Positions 32,176 to 40,114 of a stretch of 64,000 nt of DNA are shown here, piece by piece. Within the stretch, counting starts at the first letter, position 1. Each line of letters opens with the position of its first letter. The notes beneath the pieces were generated by a model. The model was not told the DNA's origin. It made no database searches and worked only from the letters and a program-made list of their open reading frames with translations. Made by a program: the position numbers and the translations under genes. Source of the stretch: Albidovulum sp. (GTDB lineage Bacteria > Pseudomonadota > Alphaproteobacteria > Rhodobacterales > Rhodobacteraceae); assembly GCA_030837785.1 (NCBI GenBank), contig JAUQYA010000023.1, positions 124,001 through 188,000 of the forward strand, read 5' to 3'.

Positions 32176-33003
32176 TCAGGGCCGCCGCAGCGCGGTCACC
32201 GGGCCCTCGCCCTGCGCCTCGATCCGCGCGATTGCCTCGGCGATGCCCTCGTGGCCCACCGCCATCTGGAAACCGTTGGCATGGATCAGCCGGTCGGCCG
32301 ACACCGCCATCGCCACATGACCCTTCCAGAAGAAAAGGTCGCCCCGGCGGGCCGGCGTTCCGACGGGCAGGGCGCTGCCCACGGCCCGCTCCTGCATGTC
32401 GCTGTCGCCGGGGCATGGAATGCCGCAGGCGAGAAGTGCTGCCTGCACCAGGCCCGAGCAGTCGATGCCTGCGCGCGAGTTGCCGCCCCAGAGGTAGGGC
32501 GTGCCGAGGAAGCTTTCGGCCACCGCCGCGGGGTCGGTCGCCCGGTCGCCGAGGGTGCGGAGGTGCGGGCGCGGCGCAAAAAGCCCGTCGGCGGTTTCGA
32601 GGAACCGGGGATGTTCGGCGACGATGGTCAGCCGCGCGCCCATCGTGAGGCAGGCGACCTCGGGTGTCTTGAGGCTTGGCGCGCGGTAGAGCCAGGTCGC
32701 CGGCGCGGCGATCCAGTGCGTCGCGTCGCGGTCCTCGCCCAGCGCGCCTTCGGTCAGGTAGCCGCAGTAGCCGTCCTTTTCCGCCTGCACGAAGGCGAAG
32801 CCCCCGTGGCGGTCGAGCACCGTCACCCGCTCGCCCATCAGCACCTGCCGGTCGCGCGGGCCGTCCGGCCGCGCCAGCAGGTCGGCCAGCGCCGCGATGA
32901 TCCGCGCCGGCTCTCCGGCGACGTAGTGTTCAGCCTCCACCTTGCCCTTCAGCGAGACATGGGCGACGCGGCCGTTCGCGGGGGTGAGGCGGCGGTCGGT
33001 CAC
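32176..33003 (-). CDS. NlpC/P60 family peptidase
   Basis: A 275-residue Cys peptidase expected to cleave peptidoglycan peptides (gamma-D-Glu-diamino acid bonds). N-terminal SH3-like parts (residues about 20-130) bind wall peptides. The catalytic domain shows YLWGGNSRAGIDCSGLVQAA with the nucleophile Cys (about residue 181), followed by GDLFFWKGHVAMAV with the His. No clear signal peptide, so it may act on cytoplasmic muropeptides during recycling. GTG 33003 overlaps the aminopeptidase stop by four bases, and the pair is probably a peptide-recycling unit. Confidence 0.9.
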   Translation of the reverse strand: MTDRRLTPANGRVAHVSLKGKVEAEHYVAGEPARIIAALADLLARPDGPRDRQVLMGERVTVLDRHGGFAFVQAEKDGYCGYLTEGALGEDRDATHWIAAPATWLYRAPSLKTPEVACLTMGARLTIVAEHPRFLETADGLFAPRPHLRTLGDRATDPAAVAESFLGTPYLWGGNSRAGIDCSGLVQAALLACGIPCPGDSDMQERAVGSALPVGTPARRGDLFFWKGHVAMAVSADRLIHANGFQMAVGHEGIAEAIARIEAQGEGPVTALRRP

Positions 33004-34385
33004 AGGCCGAGCGCCCCCGGAAGGGCCGCGAGGATCGCCCGCGCACCCTGGCCCACGCCGCCCTTGGGGCGGGCCGGGGCGGCCGCGGGCTGCCAGCCGT
33101 AGATGTCGAAATGCACGTAACGCGGGGTTTCGGTGACGAAGCGGCGCAGGAACAGCGCGGCGGTGATCGACCCCGCCATGCCGCCCGAGGGCGCGTTGTC
33201 GAGATCGGCGATGCCGGGCTCGATCATCGCCTCGTAGGGGTTCCAGAACGGCATCCGCCAGACCGGGTCCGCCAGCGCCGCGCCCCCGGCGGCGATCGCC
33301 CCGGCAACCGCGTCATCGTCGCAGTAGAAGGGAACGACGTCCGGTCCCAGCGCCACCCGGGCGGAACCGGTCAGCGTCGCCATCGAGACCAGGAGGTCGG
33401 GGCGCTCCTCGTCGGCGAGCGCCAGCGCGTCGGCAAGGATCAGACGGCCTTCCGCGTCGGTATTGTTGATTTCCACCGTCAGGCCCTTGCGGCTTTTCAG
33501 GATGTCCTGCGGCCGCATCGCATTGCCCGACACGGCGTTCTCGACCGCCGGCACCAGCACGCGGAGCCTGAGCTTCAGGCCCAGCGCCATGATCATCCGG
33601 GCGAGCCCCATCACGGTCGCGGCGCCGCCCATGTCCTTCTTCATCAGGCCCATCGACGCGGCTGGCTTGAGGTCGAGCCCGCCGGTGTCGAAGCACACCC
33701 CCTTGCCGACGAGGGTGAGGGTCGGTCCCGCGCCGCCCCAGCGCATCTCCAGAAGCCGCGGCGGGCGGGCCGAGGCGCGGCCGACGGCGTGGATCATCGG
33801 AAAGCCGCGGGCCAGAAGGTCGTCGCCGCGGATCGCCGTCGCCGTGGCGCCATAGGCTGCGGCCAGCGCCATGAAGGCGTCTTCCAGCTCCGCCGGGCCA
33901 AGGTCGGAGGCCGGCGTGTTGATCAGGTCGCGGGTCAGCGCCTCGGCCTCGGCCATCGCCAGGATGCGCGCACCATCGACGCCGGCGGGCAGGTGCAGCC
34001 GCGCCTTCGGCGGCTCGGCGTCGCGGTAGCGGCCGAAACGGTAGGTGGCGAGCAGCCAGCCCAGCGCGGCCTCCGCCGCCCCGGCGGGTGACGGCGTGCC
34101 ATCGAGCCGCCAGGCGCCTTCGGGCAGGTCCGCCACGGCGCCGGCGATGTGGAACCGGCCGCGGCTGCGGGCCGCGGGCGTGCCGAGGCCGAGGGCGGCG
34201 CCGGACGGCGCGCCATCGGGCCCGGGCAGAAGGCAGAGCTGGCCGAGCTTGCCGGTGAAGCCGCAGGCGGCCAGCCAGGCGCGTTCGGCCGGCGGTCTCG
34301 CGCCGGTGAAGGCCTGTGCTGCGTCCTGCGGCACCAGGTGAAGCGGCCGCGTCGCTTCGGACGGATCGGCAAAGGCAAACGGCAT
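33000..34385 (-). CDS. Leucyl aminopeptidase family protein (M17)
   Basis: A 461-residue two-metal aminopeptidase. The C-terminal catalytic half has GKGVCFDTGGLDLKPAASM, with the Lys and Asp ligands, and the signature NNTDAEGRLILADAL. The N-terminal domain is a short divergent macro-like part. It removes N-terminal residues from peptides in the cytosol. Coupled by GTGA to the NlpC/P60 gene, an arrangement that suggests stepwise breakdown of wall-derived or other peptides. Confidence 0.92.
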   Translation of the reverse strand: MPFAFADPSEATRPLHLVPQDAAQAFTGARPPAERAWLAACGFTGKLGQLCLLPGPDGAPSGAALGLGTPAARSRGRFHIAGAVADLPEGAWRLDGTPSPAGAAEAALGWLLATYRFGRYRDAEPPKARLHLPAGVDGARILAMAEAEALTRDLINTPASDLGPAELEDAFMALAAAYGATATAIRGDDLLARGFPMIHAVGRASARPPRLLEMRWGGAGPTLTLVGKGVCFDTGGLDLKPAASMGLMKKDMGGAATVMGLARMIMALGLKLRLRVLVPAVENAVSGNAMRPQDILKSRKGLTVEINNTDAEGRLILADALALADEERPDLLVSMATLTGSARVALGPDVVPFYCDDDAVAGAIAAGGAALADPVWRMPFWNPYEAMIEPGIADLDNAPSGGMAGSITAALFLRRFVTETPRYVHFDIYGWQPAAAPARPKGGVGQGARAILAALPGALGL

Positions 34386-34459
34386 CCCTGACCTCGCGCT
34401 TGGTTTCGCGCGCAGACTATCCCGGCCGCCGCCGCCTGCAAGGCCCCTTCGCGCGGCCG

Positions 34460-34840
34460 TCAGATCGTCATGTCGCGCAGATCCCAGACCGCGTTCAGCG
34501 ACCGGTCGCCGATCCGGACGAGCCGCGCAAGCGTCGCCGCCTGCGCGGTGCGGTCACCGGCCGCGGTGGCGCGCAGGACATCGCCCGCGACCCGGGCGAA
34601 GGTCAGCATCCCGATCTGTTCGGCGACCTTGGCCAGAAGCCGCGCGCTGCGCGCCATCGCCGCGACGTCGCCGTCGTCGGCGAACCGCTGGATCTCGGTC
34701 AGCCGGCCGGCGAGTTCCTCCATCGCTCGGCAGACGACCTGTTCCGCCCCCGCCTCTCCAAGGTCGGAATAGAGCGCCACGAGCCGGTCCGGATCGAGCC
34801 GGACACCTTCGTCGTGGCGCAACACTGCAAGTGTCGCCAC
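34460..34840 (-). CDS. Conserved alpha-helical protein of unknown function
   Basis: A 126-residue soluble protein starting at GTG 34840. It is predicted to be all-helical, with a histidine-phosphotransfer-like look (AARSARLLAKVAEQIGMLTFARVAGDVLRA) but no His at the position needed for phosphotransfer. I do not recognise a family. It diverges from the carbonic anhydrase gene with 142 bases between and follows the aminopeptidase gene by 74 bases on the other side. Start uncertain. Confidence 0.6.
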   Translation of the reverse strand: MATLAVLRHDEGVRLDPDRLVALYSDLGEAGAEQVVCRAMEELAGRLTEIQRFADDGDVAAMARSARLLAKVAEQIGMLTFARVAGDVLRATAAGDRTAQAATLARLVRIGDRSLNAVWDLRDMTI

Positions 34841-34982
34841 CCTTCACCCTCCATCGCGCACCCCGCGCGTGGCGCATCCTCGGCGGGCGATCTCAAGAAA
34901 TCGTTGCGGCGGACGCGAAAACCACTCGAATTCGACGGATGCGGCGGCTATCTGCGGGGTGACCGCCAGGGGAGCGACCGCG

Positions 34983-35630
34983 ATGCGCCACGCCAGACCG
35001 TTGCCCAACTACCTCGTGCAACGCTACCACGGCTGGAAGGCCACGACCTGGACGGAGAACCGCGCCTGGTACCGCAGGCTTGCCGAGGAAGGCCAGCGAC
35101 CCCGCGCGATGGTGATTTCCTGCTGCGACAGCCGCGTGCATGTCACCTCGATCTTCGGCGCCGACCAGGGCGAGTTCTTCATCCACCGCAACATCGCCAA
35201 CCTGGTGCCGCCCTATGCGCCCGACGGCGAACAGCACGGCACCTCGGCGACGATCGAATATGCGGTCTCGACGCTGAAGGTCGCGCATCTGATCGTCGTC
35301 GGCCATTCCTCCTGCGGCGGCGTGCAGGGGTGCCACGACATGTGCTCGGGGGCGGCGCCGGAACTGGAGGAGAAGTCGAGCTTCGTCGGCCGCTGGATGG
35401 ATCTCCTGCGGCCGGGCTACGACCGGGTGAAGGATCTTCCCGAGGCGGAGCAGTTGCGCGCGCTGGAACGCGAGGCGGTGGTGATCAGTCTCGAGAACCT
35501 GATGACCTTCCCCTTCGTCCGCGCCGCGGTGGAGGCCGAGGAAATGACGCTGCACGGGCTCTGGAACGATATCGCCGGAGGCGGGCTCGACTGCTACGAC
35601 CCGGCGACAGGGAGCTTCGTTCCGATCTGA
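34983..35630 (+). CDS. Beta-class carbonic anhydrase
   Basis: Zinc enzyme interconverting CO2 and bicarbonate, supplying bicarbonate for carboxylases and for carbamoyl phosphate. The 215-residue protein has the zinc ligands in ISCCDSRVHVT (Cys-X-Asp-X-Arg, about residues 40-50) and VVGHSSCGGVQG (His-X2-Cys, about 105-116). ATG 34983 has GGGGAGCGACC upstream and fits the family N-terminus. The stop codon lies inside a 13-bp tandem repeat. Confidence 0.94.
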   Translation: MRHARPLPNYLVQRYHGWKATTWTENRAWYRRLAEEGQRPRAMVISCCDSRVHVTSIFGADQGEFFIHRNIANLVPPYAPDGEQHGTSATIEYAVSTLKVAHLIVVGHSSCGGVQGCHDMCSGAAPELEEKSSFVGRWMDLLRPGYDRVKDLPEAEQLRALEREAVVISLENLMTFPFVRAAVEAEEMTLHGLWNDIAGGGLDCYDPATGSFVPI

Positions 35631-35666
35631 GGGGCCGATCCGAGGGGCCGATCCGAGGGGCCGATC
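35628..35666 (+). repeat. Three 13-bp tandem repeats at the carbonic anhydrase stop
   Basis: The unit CGAGGGGCCGATC is repeated three times (the first as TGAGGGGCCGATC, containing the stop codon), followed by TGAC. The preceding CCGATC of the last codons belongs to the same pattern, suggesting replication slippage from the gene end. Confidence 0.85.
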
Positions 35667-35712
35667 TGACCCGGGAACCCGGCGTTAACCGGAATCGGCC
35701 GAGGCTGGCGGC

Positions 35713-36165
35713 ATGGACACCCGCCGCACCGTCACCGTCGCCTTGCCCGAAGCGCTCCTCCTGGCGCTCGGTTCGGCGGCACGGGCGGCCGGGTGTTCAC
35801 CCTCGGACTATCTCTGCGCGGTGCTGCGCGGCGCGCTCGACCGGACGCCGGCACGGCTGAGGCCGGAGGAGGAGGTGATCCGGCGCGCGGTCAACCTTTC
35901 GGCCGACTGGGTGGAGTTGCAGCGCCGGCTGCGGGCTGCGGGCTTCGTCCTGCGCCGCGCGCCCGAGGGCGGGCTTGCCGTCCACTCCTGGCCGATCGAG
36001 CGGGCGATCCTGCCGCTCAAGGCGCTGGGGCTGGGCGAGGCCGATCTGACGCTGCGTTACGGCACGCGCTTTCCGCCCGACGCCCCGCGCCAGACCGCCG
36101 TTTCCGCCATCCCCCGGCCGGCCGGCACGATTCCGCGCCGTCGCCGGAACGTGAGGGTTGCATAG
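35713..36165 (+). CDS. Ribbon-helix-helix-like hypothetical protein
   Basis: A 150-residue basic protein. The first 40 residues, RRTVTVALPEALLLALGSAARAAGCSPSDYLCAVLRGAL, look like a ribbon-helix-helix (CopG-type) dimerisation and DNA-binding fold. The rest has no recognisable motif, and the tail is Arg/Pro-rich. It could be a regulator or a nucleic-acid-binding protein. Located between carbonic anhydrase and a TPR gene; no toxin partner is adjacent, so an antitoxin role is not supported. Confidence 0.6.
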   Translation: MDTRRTVTVALPEALLLALGSAARAAGCSPSDYLCAVLRGALDRTPARLRPEEEVIRRAVNLSADWVELQRRLRAAGFVLRRAPEGGLAVHSWPIERAILPLKALGLGEADLTLRYGTRFPPDAPRQTAVSAIPRPAGTIPRRRRNVRVA

Positions 36166-36213
36166 GCCGCGCCTGTGGTATCGTCTGGCAGCGTGTTGCC
36201 AGGGAGACCCGAC

Positions 36214-36684
36214 ATGACCACCCCGTTCCGCGTGCGGCTTGCCGCGACCCTTCTTCTGCCGCTCGCCGTTGCTGCCGCCCCGGCCTTCGCCGCCGGGACC
36301 GACAGCGGCACCAGCACCGCCCCCGCCGCCCAGTCCGGCTATGCCGAGGCGAAGGCCGCCGCCGATGCCGGCCGATACCCCGAGGCGCTGAAACGCCTTG
36401 CCGCGGTCATCAAGGCGGAGCCGCGCAACGCCGATGCGCTCAATCTGATGGGCTATTCCAACCGCAAGATGAACCGCATGGCCGAGGCCGCGCGCTACTA
36501 CGACGCGGCGCTGAAGGCCAATCCGAAGCATCTCGGCGCGCTTGAATACCAGGGCGAGATGTTCGTCGAGACGGGTGATTACACCAGCGCCCGTGCAAAC
36601 CTGAACCGGCTGGCGACGCTCTGCGGCAAATGCGCGGAATATAGCGATCTGCGCGCGGCCCTCGCGGCGGCGGGGCAGGGCTGA
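36214..36684 (+). CDS. Exported tetratricopeptide-repeat protein
   Basis: A 156-residue periplasmic protein. The signal peptide spans about residues 1-27 (LAATLLLPLAVAAAPAFAAG). Two to three TPR units follow (YAEAKAAADAGRYPEALKRLAAVIKAEP; ADALNLMGYSNRKMNRMAEAARYYDAALKANP), and a Cys pair (LCGKCAEY) near the end may form a disulfide. TPR proteins scaffold protein complexes; the partner is unknown. GGGAGACCCGAC precedes ATG 36214. It ends 21 bases from the convergent plsY. Confidence 0.85.
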   Translation: MTTPFRVRLAATLLLPLAVAAAPAFAAGTDSGTSTAPAAQSGYAEAKAAADAGRYPEALKRLAAVIKAEPRNADALNLMGYSNRKMNRMAEAARYYDAALKANPKHLGALEYQGEMFVETGDYTSARANLNRLATLCGKCAEYSDLRAALAAAGQG

Positions 36685-36705
36685 CACAGAGGTCTGCCGC
36701 GAAGG

Positions 36706-37314
36706 CTACTTCCTGCCGCCGATCCGCGGCTCCGTCCCGGCCTTCAGCCGCTCGATGTTGGGCAGGTGGCGCCAGAACACGAACGTGGCCAGAGTCACGA
36801 TCAGGATCACCATGTCGCCGTGGCCGAGAAGTGCGGCCCAGAGGAACCCCGTGGCCGCCGAAACGAGGGCCGAGAGCGAGGAAATCCGGGTGACGAGCGC
36901 GGCCGCGGCCCAGGTGGCGCAGGCCGCGAGCCCGACCGGGAACGCAAGCGCCAGCAGGATGCCAAGAAAGGTCGCCACGCCCTTGCCGCCCTTGCCGCCG
37001 AGCCAGACCGGGAAAAGATGGCCGAGGAAGGCCGCAAGACCGGCAAGCTGCGCCGCGTCCCCGCCCGCCAGCGCCCGCGCGACCAGCACCGCCAGTGCCC
37101 CCTTGCCGCCGTCAAGGAGAAGCGTCGCCAGCGCCGCCGCCTTGTTGCCGGTGCGCAGGACGTTCGTCGCGCCGATGTTGCCAGAGCCGATCTTGCGCAG
37201 GTCGCCGAGCCCCATCGCCCGGGTGACGATGACGCCGAAGGGGATCGAGCCCAGAAGGTAGCCGAGGATCGCGGTGACGATCAGAATGCCCGCGCCGCTG
37301 GTCAACTCCGGCAT
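36706..37314 (-). CDS. plsY: Glycerol-3-phosphate acyltransferase PlsY
   Basis: Five-helix membrane acyltransferase that moves the acyl chain from acyl-phosphate to glycerol-3-phosphate, the first step of phospholipid synthesis. The 202-residue protein has the three PlsY motifs: YLLGSIPFGVI, RKIGSGNIGATNVLR (about residues 40-54), and FPVWLGGKGGKGVATFLG (about 103-120). It starts one base after the pyrC stop, so it is part of the pyrB-pyrC-plsY transcript. pgsA (13471-14133) acts later in the same pathway. Confidence 0.96.
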   Translation of the reverse strand: MPELTSGAGILIVTAILGYLLGSIPFGVIVTRAMGLGDLRKIGSGNIGATNVLRTGNKAAALATLLLDGGKGALAVLVARALAGGDAAQLAGLAAFLGHLFPVWLGGKGGKGVATFLGILLALAFPVGLAACATWAAAALVTRISSLSALVSAATGFLWAALLGHGDMVILIVTLATFVFWRHLPNIERLKAGTEPRIGGRK

Positions 37315-37315
37315 G

Positions 37316-38590
37316 TCAGCGCCCTTCTCCGAAGACCCGGGTGCCGCCGACCCAGGTGCCAAGCACCTTGCCCTCCATCCGCTGGCCGTCGAACGGCGTG
37401 TTCTTCGACTTCGAGCGGAGGGTAAAGCGGTCGAGCACGAAGGGCGCATCGGGATCGAAAAGCACGAGGTCGGCCGGCGCGCCGACCGCCAGCCGTCCCT
37501 GCGGCAGGCCGAGCCGATTCGCGGGGTTCAGCGCCATCGCCCGGAACAGTTGCGGCAGGGTCAGCTGGCCCGCGTGATAGAGCCGCATCGCCGCCGGCAG
37601 GAAGGTTTCCAGCGCCACCGCTCCGGAAGCGGCATCCTCGAACGGCAGGCGCTTCGATTCCTCGTCCTGCGGCGTGTGCATCGAGGAGATGATGTCGATC
37701 AGCCCCGCGGCCACCGCCTCCACCACCGCCAGGCGGTCGTCCTCGGATCTGAGCGGCGGCTTGACCTTGAAGAAGGTGCGGTAGTCGCCGACGTCGAACT
37801 CGTTCAGCGTGAGGTGATGGATCGAGGTGCCCGCGGTCACGTCAAAGCCGTTCCGCTTGGCGCGTTCCAAGGGCGGCAGGGCGCGGGCGGTGGTGATCTG
37901 GTCGAAATGGTATCGCGCCCCGGTCATCTCCACCAACCCCATGTCGCGGTCGAAGCCGATCCGCTCGGCCATCGGGCTGACGCCGGGCAGGCCGCGAAGC
38001 GAGGCGAACTTGCCGGAGGTGGTGGCGGCGCCCTGCGACAGCCCCGGTTCCTGCGGGTGGCCCATGACCAGCGCGCCGAGCGAGCGCGCATAGGTGAGCG
38101 CGCGGCCGAGGGCCCTGGTGTCGGTCACCACATGGTCGCAGTCGGTAAACGCGATGGCGCCGGCGTCGAGGAGGAACCCGATCTCGGTCATCTCGCGCCC
38201 CTGCCGCCCCTTGGTCAGCGCCGCCATGTGGCGGATGCGCACCGGGCTCGCCTCGGCGGCGCGGCGGGTGACGAATTCCAGCACCTCGGGCGTGTCGATC
38301 GCCGGGTGGGTGTCGGGCCGGGCGATGATCGTCGTGACGCCCCCGGCGGCGGCGGCGAGGCCCGCCGAGCGGAACGATTCCTTGTGCCGCTCGCCCGGCT
38401 CGCCGATCTTGACGCCCCAGTCGACGATGCCGGGGGCGAGGCACTTGCCCTCGCAGTCGATGATGGTGGCGCCCTTCGGGGCGGGGTCGTTCAGGGCGGT
38501 GATGAGGCCGTTTTCGATGAGCAAGTTGCCGGTGGTTTCGGTGAGCCGCTCGGGGTCGATGAGAAGGGCGTTGGTGAGCAGAGTGATCAT
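37316..38590 (-). CDS. pyrC: Dihydroorotase-like protein lacking catalytic residues (PyrC')
   Basis: A 424-residue amidohydrolase homologous to class I dihydroorotase, but the metal centre is gone. The usual PG-X2-DXHXHXREPG is PGIVDWGVKIGEPG (residues 53-66), so both metal His are absent. The HVS-type His is replaced in YHFDQITTARA, and the Asp of TDHAPH is lost in ISSMHTPQDEE. Such pseudo-dihydroorotases accompany aspartate transcarbamoylase as structural partners in several proteobacteria. A working dihydroorotase must be encoded elsewhere. Coupled (TGATG) to the foreign-looking ORF upstream. Confidence 0.92.
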   Translation of the reverse strand: MITLLTNALLIDPERLTETTGNLLIENGLITALNDPAPKGATIIDCEGKCLAPGIVDWGVKIGEPGERHKESFRSAGLAAAAGGVTTIIARPDTHPAIDTPEVLEFVTRRAAEASPVRIRHMAALTKGRQGREMTEIGFLLDAGAIAFTDCDHVVTDTRALGRALTYARSLGALVMGHPQEPGLSQGAATTSGKFASLRGLPGVSPMAERIGFDRDMGLVEMTGARYHFDQITTARALPPLERAKRNGFDVTAGTSIHHLTLNEFDVGDYRTFFKVKPPLRSEDDRLAVVEAVAAGLIDIISSMHTPQDEESKRLPFEDAASGAVALETFLPAAMRLYHAGQLTLPQLFRAMALNPANRLGLPQGRLAVGAPADLVLFDPDAPFVLDRFTLRSKSKNTPFDGQRMEGKVLGTWVGGTRVFGEGR

Positions 38591-39048
38591 CAGGATTTCT
38601 CGGAAAAGTCATCAAACTTCGGGCCAAGTGACTCAGCCAATTCGTGCAGCGCAGCGCGAAGCCAATGGAACTGGCTTGGCCAGAACGCCTCGTCTGCGAG
38701 ATTGACGTTCCGCCAGAACAGTTCGACCTTACCGTCGGTTCCGCCCTTGTGGATGATCGCCCGCGTGCCCGATCTCAATGCGACGGTGCCGCTTGCTGAC
38801 GGATCAAGCCAATCCAAGAATTCATGACCGCGTCGAGCGTTGCCGCAGAAGAACTGAGCTGAGATCTCATCTTTGCCTTGATCCGCTCTTGCCACAAGCA
38901 TGAAGCCGAGGGGCCAGCGTTTTGCGAACCTTCGATAGGCTTCAGTGCTGCTCTTCTTGGTCGGCACGTCGGCCGTGTGGGTCGTCGGCTGCGCGTTGCA
39001 ACACGAAAACGCATCCCAATACCTTAAATAAAACGCATCCGCACTCAC
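38590..39048 (-). CDS. Foreign-looking ORF wedged between pyrB and pyrC'
   Basis: A 152-residue soluble protein of unknown function starting at GTG 39048. Base composition is visibly lower in GC than the neighbours: four hand-counted 60-base lines give 53, 57, 63 and 65 percent G+C against 68 in a pyrB line. The first codons include TTA and TTT, rare here. Its start overlaps the pyrB stop (GTGA) and its stop overlaps the pyrC' start (TGATG), so coupling is perfect on both sides. The end (WPSQFHWLRAALHELAESL) is vaguely like DUF4268 proteins, which is not enough to name it. Confidence 0.75.
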   Translation of the reverse strand: MSADAFYLRYWDAFSCCNAQPTTHTADVPTKKSSTEAYRRFAKRWPLGFMLVARADQGKDEISAQFFCGNARRGHEFLDWLDPSASGTVALRSGTRAIIHKGGTDGKVELFWRNVNLADEAFWPSQFHWLRAALHELAESLGPKFDDFSEKS

Positions 39049-40007
39049 ACCATCACCCCCACCGCCTGCCGCCCCCGCTCGGCGCGCAGGTTCCGCGCCA
39101 GCAGGTCCATGCAGGCCATGCGGACGGCGACGCCCATCTCCACCTGGTCCTGGATCACGCTGCGGTTGATGTCGTCGGCGAGGTCGCCGTCGATCTCCAC
39201 CCCCCGGTTCATCGGCCCGGGGTGCATGACGATGGCGTCTTCCTTCGCCGCGGCGAGTTTCTCGGCGTCGAGCCCGTAGCGGTGGTAGTATTCGCGTTCG
39301 GAGGGGATGAAGCCGCCGTCCATCCGTTCCTTCTGGAGCCTGAGCATCATCACCACGTCGGCGCCCTCCAGCCCCGCCTTCATGTCGTCGAACACCTCGC
39401 AGCCGAAGTCGCCGATGCCCGCGGGCATCAGCGTGGGGGGGCCGATCAGGCGAACGCGGTTCTGCATCTTGCCGAGAAGGATCAGGTTCGAGCGGGCAAC
39501 GCGCGAATGCGCGATGTCGCCGCAGATCGCCACCGTCAGCCGCTCCAGCCGGCCCTTCGCGCGGCGGATCGTCAGCGCGTCGAGCAGCGCCTGCGTCGGG
39601 TGTTCGTGCCGCCCGTCGCCCGCGTTCAGCACCGCGCAGGTCACCTTCTGCGCCAGCAGGTCGACCGCGCCCGAGGCCGGGTGGCGGACGACGAGCAGGT
39701 CGGGGTGCATGGCGTTCAGCGTCAGCGCCGTGTCGATCAGGGTTTCGCCCTTCTTCACCGAGGAATGGGCGACCGACATGTTCATCACGTCGGCACCCAG
39801 CCGCTTGCCGGCAAGTTCGAACGACGCCTGGGTGCGCGTCGAGGCCTCGAAGAACATGTTGATCTGGGTCATGCCGGCCAGCGCGTCGGCATGTTTCACG
39901 GTGCGCCGGTTCAGGTCGACATATTTCTCGGCGAGGTCGAGGACGCTGCGAATCTCCTCCGGGGCGAGATGTTCGATCCCCAGAAGGTGGCGCGCGCGGA
40001 ATGTCAT
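39045..40007 (-). CDS. pyrB: Aspartate carbamoyltransferase catalytic subunit
   Basis: Joins carbamoyl phosphate and aspartate in pyrimidine synthesis. The 320-residue protein has FFEASTRTQASFE (about residues 50-62), which binds carbamoyl phosphate, then GDGRHEHPTQALLDALTI and MHPGPMNRGVEID. Start ATG 40007 (MTFRARHLLGI) is chosen over the long upstream frame. It probably assembles with the non-catalytic PyrC' into a dodecamer, as known for pyrBC' pairs. No regulatory pyrI is present. Diverges from the UDG gene. Confidence 0.96.
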   Translation of the reverse strand: MTFRARHLLGIEHLAPEEIRSVLDLAEKYVDLNRRTVKHADALAGMTQINMFFEASTRTQASFELAGKRLGADVMNMSVAHSSVKKGETLIDTALTLNAMHPDLLVVRHPASGAVDLLAQKVTCAVLNAGDGRHEHPTQALLDALTIRRAKGRLERLTVAICGDIAHSRVARSNLILLGKMQNRVRLIGPPTLMPAGIGDFGCEVFDDMKAGLEGADVVMMLRLQKERMDGGFIPSEREYYHRYGLDAEKLAAAKEDAIVMHPGPMNRGVEIDGDLADDINRSVIQDQVEMGVAVRMACMDLLARNLRAERGRQAVGVMV

Positions 40008-40114
40008 GAAGGCCCCCGGTCCCCGGCTGAGCCGCTTATCGCAAAGGAACGCGCTGCGGGCAACGGCGAATGCGGGTGCTTGCCGGGGCGGGGCCCGGGC
40101 CATAGGGTCGCGCA

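Noticed and set aside
35713..36165. Antitoxin of a toxin-antitoxin pair (ribbon-helix-helix N-terminus)
   Set aside because: No small toxin gene is adjacent on either side; the next gene is an exported TPR protein.
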